Assembly (NCBI GenBank): GCA_034440575.1 | Contig: JAOTOL010001603.1 | Coordinates: forward strand, 1,531,001-1,595,000 | Origin: Imbricaverruca yamaguchii | Taxonomy: Eukaryota; Arthropoda; Thecostraca; Neoverrucidae | Length of the DNA: 64,000 nt | Direction of reading: 5' to 3' | Shown: one piece after another, positions 1 to 12,200 of the stretch | How the letters are laid out: each line of letters begins with the position of its first letter | Position numbering within the stretch: the stretch's first letter is position 1 | The notes under the pieces: model-generated | Database searches by the model: none | Told to the model about the DNA's origin: nothing | What the model saw: the letters and a program-made list of their open reading frames with translations, nothing else | Position numbers and translations under genes: made by a program

Positions 1-320
1 GCCGAGGCTAGAGGGCCTAGGTTATATGGCCGAGGCTAGAGGACCTAGGATGGAGGGCCGAGGCTAGAGGGCCTAGGATGGAGGGCCGAGGCTAGAGGGC
101 CTAGGATGGAGGGCCGAGGCTAGAGGACCTAGGATGGAGGGCCGAGGCTAGAGGGCCTAGGATGGAGGGCCGAGGCTAGGGGGCCTAGGATGGAGGGCCG
201 AGGCTAGAGGGCCTAGGATGGAGGGCCGAGGCTAGAGGGCCTAGGATGGAGGGCCGAGGCTAGAGGGCCTAGGATGGAGGGCCCAGGCTAGAGGGCCTAG
301 GATGGAGGGCCGAGGATGGA
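1..320. repeat. 28-bp minisatellite, about 11 copies
   Basis: Tandem units of about 28 bp (core GAGGCTAGAGGGCCTAGGAT) run from the window edge to about position 320 with few substitutions. The array is cut by the window start, so its full length is unknown. Confidence 0.97.
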
Positions 321-1580
321 GGGCTGCCGGCCGTTCGCCACGCGCTGCCTAAGAGCCAGCCTGACTCGAATCCAGCCTGGGAACCTGATGAGCCACCAAC
401 GCCAAAGTAACCCGCAGATTGCAACCCTCGAAACGTTAATCAACATACCTGGCATGATTTCCGCCACCATCGGTGTTGTGGGGGACTGATGACTCAATAT
501 TATATTCAAGTCTAAGTCTAAGTCTAAGTCACGTCCATAGGTATTACATGGAAAAGTGCACCTATAAAAGCAAATATCCACACACAGTATTGCGATGGCG
601 GAGCCGATGTTGCTTGGCATTGATCAGGGGCGAAGTTGCCCATGTACATTTTGTGGGCCTCGAGCGTCCACCTCAACTATCTCCGCCCGTATGATGTTCA
701 CTCTTAGCTACATGGCTCCTTGGTGCACAATCCATCAAATTGGGTTCAATATGCTTGAGCTTCCTCCCCAATCATGTGAGATTGCACTCCCGATATTGTT
801 TTCCACATATCCGGAGGAGTAGATCCCTAGCCCGTTTCGGTCATGGCTTCTGCGGATAAATCCTCAGAGTGGAAAATGTTTATCCCACCATGTTGGTGTC
901 TGTTCGTTTGGTTACCACCCCCACCCCACCACACACACGCACTGATCATGGCGGAACTTCATCTCTGTCATGCGCCATCCCCACCAAAATTTGCCAGCAA
1001 TATACGAGCAAGTAATCACACCAGTTTCCACTTCATATGAGCATGTGCTTGCGCAAAGGGTTGTTTCACTTGTGTTGCTGCCTTGTATTGATATTAATTA
1101 CCGAATTTGCATGTTTAAATAGCATGCAAAATGTACCTATGGGAATGTAATATATGCAACAATAATTCCTGCCTTCAAAACATCAATTAATTCCGGAATG
1201 TTCATGTATGCCTCTTTCCAAAATGACAAATCTCGCTCGTCGACGCCGCGAGTACTCTGGACAGCAAATGCCTGCGCTTGACGCATATCGCAGCCACCTT
1301 TCGTTCGCTCATTCTCTCCCAATTTACTCTCCCGGATAGTTCCTACATGAATGATTGAAAGCGAGTGTTTGTGCTCGGGATTGCTGTTCTCTTCATTGCC
1401 GAGTCTCCCACACCACCCACGCACGTAGCACGCACCCGAACGCTGTGACGTATTTTTGCCGGCGCGTCGGCGTTTGCCGACTTTCCTCTCCGGCTGGGAG
1501 TCGGCCTCGTTGACCGTCACATCAGCAACTGGCAATGCAGCCGAGCGCCAACTGCGGGTGTGTCAATCAAGACGACCCGC
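321..1580. other. no gene recognised
   Basis: Mixed-composition sequence. I expected the 5' exons of the kringle-TSP1-Ig gene here but could not support any: no open frame carries kringle-like cysteines or a convincing signal peptide. The first exons may lie here unrecognised or left of the window. Confidence 0.4.
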
Positions 1581-1692
1581 TCGAACGTGCTCTCTGTGAC
1601 AGGGCACCTGGTCGGTGACGAGGCGAACTGTGCGTGTATTGCGGCGGCTCGAACGCGATCCCCCCGGCAGGGCACCTGGTCGGTGACGGAGA
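1580..1692 (+). repeat. 68-bp tandem duplication of acceptor plus exon start
   Basis: The string GGGCACCTGGTCGGTGACG, preceded by a CAG acceptor, occurs at about 1602 and again at about 1670. Both copies have GCTCGAACG about 18 bp upstream. The second copy is the true exon start, because it continues into the kringle sequence. Confidence 0.85.
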
Positions 1693-1757
1693 CAGGCGAG
1701 CAGTGTACCTCTTGGTCGGCGCTGCTCGACAACTGGCGGATGCTGCCCGGCGACATC
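1671..1757 (+). CDS. exon: N-terminal part of kringle 1
   Basis: Acceptor CCCCGGCAG, donor GTAAGC, 29 codons. It reads [15 protein letters not shown] then NWRMLPGDI. The pattern SVT-x-TGEQC-x-x-W is the kringle start (Y/W-x-G-x-x-S-x-T-x-S/T-G-x-x-C-x-x-W). The phase-0 end joins the next exon. It is the first exon I can support, so the kringle's first cysteine must come from an unseen upstream exon. Confidence 0.7.
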
Positions 1758-3198
1758 GTAAGCCCCACCCGTGTCCCCTGCGGCTCGGGAGTGCGGCTGC
1801 TGCCACTCTTGGCGCCGGGGCTGGCACTCCGAGTCGGGCACTGTGGATTTTCGTCGACCGTCTCTGGCACTCTTCACTGCTGGCTGTATATGTAGCGCTG
1901 ATCTGCATTGATAATGTAATATCATAGTATCACTGATCCCTGTGATTGTCCTTGGTATCACTTCCATGGCCGTCCTGTTGAGGAAATTCCTCTGACTGCC
2001 CTCGTAGACTTCGTACTCTTACTCATTTATCAGCATTGATAATTACTAATAAGACTTCAATACGTCTGGATGACTTTGAAAGTGCCTTTTACCCCTTGGA
2101 CACTAGCACTGCGAATGAATGAATCCATGAGTTGCAAACTGTAGCATTATGAAACTGAAAATACTGAATCTCCTGGCAAACGAGATTCATCAGACACCCA
2201 TTGCTCCAGATGCCAAAATGGGGCGAAGAGCAGGAGAAGCCTCGAAAACTGATCCCGGGGATAAAAGCCATGCAGAAGTTAATCTTCCGCGGCGAGTTGT
2301 CGCCCACGATGATGGACACGGCCAATAACTGCCGCAACTGGCGCGGCGTCAGCGGCACCGTCTGCTTCGTCAAGCGGTAGGTGGCGGCTCCGTGAATTCT
2401 TCATCTGGAGACGCGTCTCCGGGTACTTTCGCAGTGGCGCGCACCTCCGAAGAGATGGCGTACCTCTAGACAAGTACCCGCATGCTAATTCCTGGATCCG
2501 CCCCTGCCTCGGAGAGAAATCTCTTCTTCGGTAGCGTAGTAGCTGGCATTGACGAAAATGTGTTGTCACTCAGGTGACAACTTTTGTTTTCTGAAATAAT
2601 GGTTATCTGATGATAGAAATACCATACTACGTTGACCTGCGATCCCACGGATTTGGCATCAAGAGGCGAGAGAGCAGTAAATGTATCTTGTAGCGCAAAA
2701 CCATACGAATACCACGAATGTTCCGGAAACCGGCCACTTTCCGCTTAAAAGAAAGCCACTTTTAGCCTCTTCCAATATTCGTTGATGCGGCAGCAATTTT
2801 TCCCCTGATTTTCCGTGAGCGACAAATGTCGACATATAAACCTCTACGTCTAAACTTCTACGTCTAAACCTCTACGTCTAAACCTCTAGCATCTAAACTT
2901 CTACGTCTAAACCTCCACGTCTAAACCTCTACGTTTATACCTCTAGCATCTAAACTTGTACGTCCTCAGGTACGGCAAAATTCAGCCGACGTACCTTCAG
3001 CGGACGTTCGGACGCAAGTTGGCCAGCGCCCGTAGCTACTGGGACGTCGCCGAGCGGTGCGAGATCCCCCTGTGTCGGTACGCAGACTGCCGCGGCACCT
3101 TCCACGGCCAGGCCTACCGCGGCTCCAACACCAGCACCGGCTTCCTGGCCGACGAGCACTGCATACCGCACAGCGGGGAGGTAGCGACCAGCGCACTG

Positions 3199-3237
<39 letters not shown>

Positions 3238-6200
3238 CCGGCAGCAGCTGGTGGTGGTGCTGGCGCGCTAGGATTAGCATCGCTCTGACGTGTTTTGGTT
3301 GGTGCCTTCTCGGTGCGGGCATGGCTTTGTGTGCGCTTGCTTCGCGCCAATTTGTGGTGCGGGTACGGGCTTTGTGCTCATTTGCTTCGCGCCAGTTTGA
3401 TGCGGTATGGCTTTGTGTGCGTTTGTTTCGCGCCAATTTGGTGCGGGTACGGCTTTGTGTTGCTTGAGTTTAAGGGCGTTATTTGAGTTCATCTTTGTTT
3501 TAGTTAGACTGCATCGGTCATGCAGCTCGCTTGGTGTGCGTTTGCTTCGCACCTTTACGGTTGTCTCCGTAGCTCGGGGGCCTCTTATTGGTCTGAGGTC
3601 CGTTGTCAGACCCGAGTCCTCCTCAATCAGCGTGAGCCGAAGCCAGTCCAGCGACCCTGCACGTCCCATCTGAGCCCCCCCTCCATTGGCTCAAGGACCC
3701 TATCACGGCTCAGAACACTCTCCATCCTGTCGGAATCCTCTCTTCGAAAAGCTTAGGCATCCTATATCACGCAAGGGGCTCCCTGTGCGGCTTCAGCTTC
3801 CATCGGCACATGACCCCTTCATACCGGCTCTGCGCCCTTTCCTACGGCCCGGGGTCCTCCCGCGGCCAGGGGTTCTCTCCGTCGGCGCACAGGAGTCCTC
3901 CTTAGCGATCCAGGGGTGCCTCTACCAGGCCGGGGGCTTACTTTCAACAGCTTGGCCCCTCCCTCAAGTCAGATACCTTTGCACGGTTTGGGCCCCATCC
4001 ATTGACCCAGTGGGCCTTTCTGAAGGTCCGAGGTCCGCTCCAGGGTCTAGGGCCCCTCCATTGTTTCAGGGGTCCTCCTTTACATTTTTATGTAAGCCGA
4101 GGTCCTGTTCAAACATTTTGGTGCTGTCTATCAGGTCCGATTTTTTTGCTTGGACCTGCCGCCAAATAACCCTTCATATTGGCCCCGGGCCGACCTCGGG
4201 TCATTTTGAATTTTGAGGTACCTGTTGCATTTATTTGCAGGCGCGATTTGAATTTTGTGGGCCCCGACGGGAAATTCTGAGCCACGGCGATATTTTTTGG
4301 GAGCCCGTTGCCCTTCAGGGGGAATTGTACCCTTTGTTTGCCCCCCCCCCTGGGTACCCCACTGATTGGCCGACTTTGGGAATGCTGCTGCATTGCTGTG
4401 ACGATGTGTATGCTGAGAATGTGAACTGGTGGAAGCGGGTAATTATCCACTATGAAGATTGTCAACTCAATGCGTCAAGCATTCTCAGTATCCGCGTCAG
4501 TCCTGGCCGGCTGCCATCTATCGGCAGAAATGTCATACTGGGACTCGGTGGATCCAGATGCCTAGCTTGGAGAGCAAGTAATAATACCCGGTAACGAAGA
4601 ACTCGTCAGATATGAATGGCTCATATTTGTCGGATCTCTTTAAAGGAACATTTATTTCATACAAGTTCTTAGATGTTGAGCAAATGCCATTTCATTGCAA
4701 AGATAAGTGAAGGTCAGCCTGTAAGGGGGCAGGTTCTGTGCCATTTCCCCCTGGATGCTCTCATGTTGTAGGCCCGGATAGCAAACGATACAAGCACACC
4801 ATCCGCGAAGAATGCAAAACAACGGAGCAAATATCCCCACCGCCGAAATATTTTTATGTCAGCCCATGCCAAGGCCGGGCTTCATTTTTTATGTCACCTG
4901 GGGATTTGGACGGTCATGGCTGTGGTTATTCCAAACAGTTATCACTCCATAATTATTTGCAAGTCGCATAATTCGCATAATTGTCATAATTGTCAAGACG
5001 ATGCGCATGGACGAAGAAACAGCGCTGAAAAATGCGCTACAGACGTGCAAGTACCACGTCGCACGATACAATGAATTGTCATCTGCAAACTGGGATGTTC
5101 TTCGAACCTTGGAAGCGTCAAAGTATTCGCACGTATTTATGAGGTGCATGATCGTGGCTATTGCATAAATTATGCATTTACTCGTTACGGGATGGCGGCT
5201 GTCGCATAAGATCACTCATTTACTCGTTACTGGATCGTGGCTATCGCATAAGATCACTCATTTGCTCTGTACGGGATCGTGGCTATCGCATAAGATCACG
5301 CATTTACTCGGTACGGGATCGTGGTTATCGCATAAGATCACTCATTTACTCGTTACTGGATCGTGGCTATCGCATAAGATCACTCATTTGCTCTGTACGG
5401 GATCGTGGCTATCGCATAAGATCACGCATTTACTCGTTACTGGATCGTGGCTATCGCATAAGATCACTCATTTGCTCTGTACGGGATCGTGGCTATCGCA
5501 TAAGATCACGCATTTACTCGGTACGGGATCGTGGCTATCGCATAAGATCACTCATTTACTCGTTACTGGATCGTGGCTATCGCATAAGATCACTCATTTG
5601 CTCTGTACGGGATCGTGGCTATCGCATAAGATCACGCATTTACTCGGTACGGGATCGTGGTTATCGCATTAGATCATGCAGTTGCTCGGTACGGGATCGT
5701 GGTTATTGCATGAGATCACGCATTCACGGTCTCAGCATCATGTGCCGTACCACCGCAGGGGACGTGGTTCGCGTCGTCGAAGCCTCGCGACTTTTGTCAT
5801 CGCACCCGCCGTGTGTTGCATGACTCACGAGTGGAATAACTTGATGCCAACACTCCCTCGCCATCGCCTTTCCAAAGTCAGCGGCGACGGCCCGGCGACG
5901 TCCACGTAATCGGCACTGCCGAGGTCAGAGTTCGGCCGACCCGGGCGGCGACCGACACCGACCGCTCTCGCCGCTGCCGCAGGCGCCCTCCATCGACGAC
6001 TGGAACGCGGATTTCTACGGACCGGACAACCTGTGCCGCAACGACGAGACCCGCGTCCCGCTCAGGATCGACAGGCCGTTCTGCTTCGTGCGCGATCCGA
6101 GCGGCGACGTCGTCAAGCGGTTCTGCAACTCGGCGCAGCTGTGTAACCTCAACCCGCCGCACCACATGCTGTCCTCCACGGAGGTGGGGCCTGGCGGAGG

Positions 6201-9200
6201 CGCTGTCCGAGTGTCACAGAGCTGGTGCGTGGCGCGCGGTGTTGAAACGCAATCACTGGCATACTGACACTGACATACTGACACTGACATACTGACACTG
6301 ACATACTGACACTGACATACTGACACTGACATACTGACACTGACATACTGACACTGACATACTGACACTGACATACTGACACTGACATACTGACACTGAC
6401 ATACTGACACTGACATACTGACACTGACATACTGACACTGACATACTGACACTGACATACTGACACTGACATACTGACACTGACATACTGACACTGACAT
6501 ACTGACACTGACATACTGACACTGACATACTGACACTGACATACTGACACTGACATACTGACACTGACATACTGACACTGACATACTGACACTGACATAC
6601 TGACACTGACATACTGACACTGACATACTGACACTGACATACTGACACTGACATACTGACACTGACATACTGACACTGACATACTGACACTGACATACTG
6701 ACACTGACATACTGACACTGACATACTGACACTGACATACTGACACTGACATACTGACACTGACATACTGACACTGACATACTGACACTGACATACTGAC
6801 ACTGACATACTGACACTGACATACTGACACTGACATACTGACACTGACATACTGACACTGACATACTGACACTGACATACTGACACTGACATACTGACAC
6901 TGACATACTGACACTGACATACTGACACTGACATACTGACACTGACATACTGACACTGACATACTGACACTGACATACTGACACTGACATACTGACACTG
7001 ACATACTGACACTGACATACTGACACTGACATACTGACACTGACATACTGACACTGACATACTGACACTGACATACTGACACTGACATACTGACACTGAC
7101 ATACTGACACTGACATACTGACACTGACATACTGACACTGACATACTGACACTGACATACTGACACTGACATACTGACACTGACATACTGACACTGACAT
7201 ACTGACACTGACATACTGACACTGACATACTGACACTGACATACTGACACTGACATACTGACACTGACATACTGACACTGACATACTGACACTGACATAC
7301 TGACACTGACATACTGACACTGACATACTGACACTGACATACTGACACTGACATACTGACACTGACAACATACTGACACTGACATACTGACACTGACATA
7401 CTGACACGACATCTGACACTGACATATGCATACGCACTGACATACGACACTGACATACTGACACTGACATACTGACACTGACATACTGCACTGACATACG
7501 ACACTGACATACTGACACTGACATACTGACACTGACATACTGACACTGACATACTGACACTGACATACTGACACTGACATACTGACACTGACATACTGAC
7601 ACTGACATACTGACACTGACATACTGACACTGACATACTGACACTGACATGCTGGCACTGACACTGACGACTGACATACTGTACTGACACTGACATACTG
7701 ACACTGACATACTGACACTGACATACTGACACTGACATACTGACACTGACATACTGACACTACATACTGACACTGACATACTGACACTAATACTGACACT
7801 GACATACTGACACTGACATACTGACACTGACATACTGACACTGACATACTGACACTGACATACTGACACTGACATACTGACACTGACATACTGACACTGA
7901 CATACTGACACTGACATACTGACACTGACATACTGACACTGACATACTGACACTGACATACTGACACTGACATACTGACACTGACATACTGACACTGACA
8001 TACTGACACTGACATACTGACACTGACATACTGACACTGACATACTGACACTGACATACTGACACTGACATACTGACACTGACATACTGACACTGACATA
8101 CTGACACTGACATACTGACACTGACATACTGACACTGACATACTGACACTGACATACTGACACTGACATACTGACACTGACATACTGACACTGACATACT
8201 GACACTGACATACTGACACTGACATACTGACACTGACATACTGACACTGACATACTGACACTGACATACTGACACAATGACATTGACGCTAACACACTGA
8301 CATCTACACATCGGTATACACTACGGTACCGACACACACTAACACTGATACACTAACACACACTGATACGCTGTCACTGAGATTGATGCACTGGTACACA
8401 CTGTAGCACTGACACACGCCGATGCTGACGCACATTAACACACCGACACCGACATTGACACACTGCGCTGCCGGTGTGTCAGATCCGACTACGACTGCAC
8501 TCCAAGATGCGCCACTACATCCACATAGGCGCGCGCTCCGTCACGCCCACCATCCGGTACCTGGGCGCGCTCATCTGCTTCTCCGACATGGTCTGGGACC
8601 GGCGCTCCAACACCGTCTGCGTCTACATCGGCAACACTTTCTTCCTGGGCATCGTGGTGCGCTTCAAGAAAACGGTGGAGTGAGTGGATGCTGTTCATTG
8701 CGTTGCTAAGTTTGGTATAGTTAAATCAAGGATCGGAAGAGGGACGAGTGTTCTCACACATTTTGGCGAGCATTGCGATTATGGTACTGCATGGAAAGAA
8801 TCGGCTTTTTAAGCCTAGCTGCTTGGTGTTCCCTCCTCAGTATCCGTGGCGAAGGTGTCGCAGATAGTACCAGACACAGCTGTTTATTTGTTTGAGCAAT
8901 CGCCAATTGACATGACTCCATTTGTTCTGCACAATGTTAACTTACGCAATATCGATTATGATAACATCATTCCTGCTACAATTGGAAGCGGGCTTACAGA
9001 CTTGCGGACATCGGGCGTCTCTAATTGCTGATCTGTTCCGTCCCCTTTGCATCACGAACATATGCTGAGGGCACCCGCGGCAATATTATAATTACAACGG
9101 CAATACCCTACTTTGAATGGAAGTAAGCATGCAGTTGAACCACGACGTGCGCACGTTTGCGTGCTGTTCCCCAGCGCAGGCCAAGAGACGTGGGTATCGG

Positions 9201-12200
9201 CACTGCATCACGCCACCATGATCGAGGTGGCCTCGCGCGACCTGACCGAGGAGCTGGTGCAGCCGCAGCTGGAGGGGCTCACCTTCAACTGGTACTGGGT
9301 CAAGTTCTCCTCCCAGTTCATGTACATCGGCCGTGGGGAGGCCCTCTCGCCCATCATGGCCGCGCCCTACGCCGGTTAGTGTCAGGTCAGGTCGGACGAT
9401 CTTGGTGTGAGGCAGGTGAGGTCCGACAGACTTGGTGTGCCTAAAGTGAGGTCAGACATCTTCGGCACGTGTAAGATGAGGTCCGACCGATTTGGTGTAC
9501 GTAAAATGTGTGTGTAAAGTGAGGTCAGACATCTTCGGCACGTGTAAGATGAGGTCCGACCGATTTGGTGTGCGTAAAATAAAATGCATAATGAGTTGTC
9601 GAAATGGGTGTTCATAGAGTCTGGCTCGATAGCAGATTAGTTTCTTTTATCGCATGCTATTCAACTGAGAAAACGTGAATAACCCTTCGCTTATATCAAA
9701 ATAAAGAAATAGTTCCAAATTCACACGGTATATATTTCCTCACCGGGATTTCCTCAACACTGTTGAGGACTGCCCGTGGTCCAAATGTATGCATGCGGTG
9801 CGAATTTGGATCTTGTTTGTGTTTGTTTTAATATAAGCATATCTTACACGTCTTCTTATCTTACGCGTTTTCTCCCACTGATAATCATGCTCCGTGCAGC
9901 ACTTCATCTAATCAAACGGTTGAACTGCTTCGAAGATGAACGAGATTGGATGGAAATTATGTGGGCAAAAGTGCCCACGTACTTTTATATCCCTCGCTGG
10001 GCATGTCGACAAATCCAGATCCGCCGGATCAGGGGGGGGGGGGCGGTGTTCTTGAAAGCCACCTTGCTGACTCCGACCTATGCATACTAGGATAAAGTGC
10101 AAAATACGGTCAGAAGCCCTGGTCGTGGGCAGTCCACAACATGTCTTACAGTTGCAACTTGGTCGATAATGAGATCACCAGAGGCCATCTTAGGTCAACA
10201 ATGAGCCACGAGGTACTCCTTGGAAAGAGCTTGAAACAATGGCACCGTTTGTTTATATCGACATGTTTTATCGAAGGCCAGGGCGTCTCAGATTGCTCGT
10301 TGGCTACCCAACACCATGCCGCACAAATTAGGCGGCGCTGGAACCGGATTTAAATATAACTTCACGAGAAGCAGGAGCATTCAATAAACCGATGGCAATG
10401 TGCAGAATATACATGATACTTTATCCGACCCGATGTCAATAACATTTGACGTGTGTTAAACCTCAATCACTATCGCAAGACCTTTATTCATTTCGGTGTG
10501 GACAATTATGCTTTCGGTTTTATCTACTCCATAGGAAGCATAGGAAAACGAGTAAACTTACCTACCCGTAAGTCGACCAGCCGGTAACCTTCAGAAAATT
10601 CCGATGTGGTGCAGTTGCTCGCATTGATGAAAGCAGAGGATTCTCTGAGTTCCGTGTGGACAATTTGCAACTGCTCCGAATGATGGCTTTGAATATATTG
10701 GAACAAGGCTTTTCTTGACCGTCCAAGGTCCATAATCTTTGATGACCTCCGCCGGAAATTTGTGCTAGACATCCTCTTGGATGGTTCTCGGAGTACTCGA
10801 TGTCTCGAGCAACGCTCATGATACTGGCACGATACAGTTGCACGATAGTAAAATGTTAATCGCTGATGTATTGGTGTGACGCGCAACGTGGTGTAACGTT
10901 CAACGTCGTGCAACGGGAAACATGGTGCCGTGTGGTGCAACGTCGTGCAACGTGGTGCAGCAGGGTGCAATGTGGTGCAACGTGTGCGCGCAACTCTCTC
11001 CAGATGACGCCGTCGAGGCCGCGAAGCCGGTGGCCGGCAACGGTCTCGGCCTGAGGGACTGGGTGAAGTACGTCGCCGACGTGCAGGTGGCAGAGCGTAA
11101 GCCAATCACCGACCGGCGGCCGCCAGCCGCAGCTGACGTCACACATGACGTCGGCGCCGGCGGCCGGCTGTTCTCCCACCTACTGCTGCAGGGGAACATC
11201 GACAGGGGCACGCTGTTCGCGTTCAACCGGAAATATGTGCGCGACTTCTGCCCGCTGATAGCGCTGCAGGCCGGAACGGTGAGAGTCTTGCTCCCTCTCT
11301 CGTGTTCATTCGCCCACGATAATCCTTCATTTCAAAGGAAAGGACGACAGGCGAGCCTGTTGGCCAATCGATTGCTGTTGGTGGGGCACGTCTTATTTTC
11401 GGATCATTTGGGTCCAGATTCGAAGCTTTCAACTTTTAAAACTTATTTGGGATGCCCCAGAGGTTTTGGAGCAGTCAGAGAATGCGTGTGTGTAGTGTGG
11501 TAAGTGTTGTTAGTGCTCCACGTTGGTTTACATTGGAAGTTTTCTGCTTCGTGTTTCTTCACTCAAGGACCTTCAAGCAATGTTCACCTCTTCCCTGATC
11601 TGCTCCTAGCTGTAATATGCGCAGCAACATGACTGCAGGACGGTTCGGTTATCCATTCCGCCTCCCTTATGCTTGCTGCTGTGTCCCACAACTTGTAGCT
11701 ATTTGTTATTTGTTTAGGCTTAGGCAGGCTTGCATGAATGTTGGCTGGGGTCGATGTGCATAAAATTCGGTGTTGAGTTCGCCAGCTTCTGAATAGTCAC
11801 CGAAAATAGCCAGGAGGGTAGCTCCTTTAAAAAGTCGACTAGTTCGCTCGGGTGTTCGCTGCAGCGAACATCCGAGTGGTCGCACTGGTCGGGCAAATTC
11901 GCAGTCCTCGGGTAAAAATGTTTTCAGTGTGATGTAAAAGTGCGTCATGATTGTGGTTCTATAGGTCGGTAGATTACAGCAGACTGTGGACGAGAATGTG
12001 ATGTGCGGCCTGGCGTTGTCGCAGAGTGATGCTTGTGACGAGCCGCCGTCGTCTCTGTGGCCTCTGGTGACGAGCGGCCGCGATCTCTATGGGCCCCAGT
12101 GTCGGGCTGTTGTGACCTCTGCTGACTCTAGTGTAGAGTTGCTGTGGAGTCCGTGGACCAGAATGAAGGTTGTTGAGAATCCGTTGTAATTCTTATACAT

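Noticed and set aside
1..320. CRISPR-like direct repeats
   Set aside because: Contiguous tandem units with no spacers, and a eukaryotic context. The same applies to all other arrays here.
3057..3467. Poly-Ser/poly-Ala coding repeat
   Set aside because: The exon ends at a good donor at 3180; the CAG tract lies in the intron and the frame disagrees with the kringle.
5161..5823. 220-codon frame with 14-residue repeats
   Set aside because: 42-bp minisatellite in an intron.
6015..8337. Minus-strand open frames of up to 750 codons ([17 protein letters not shown])
   Set aside because: They lie in the 14-bp array; the unit has no stop in those frames. No domain and no splice or start context.
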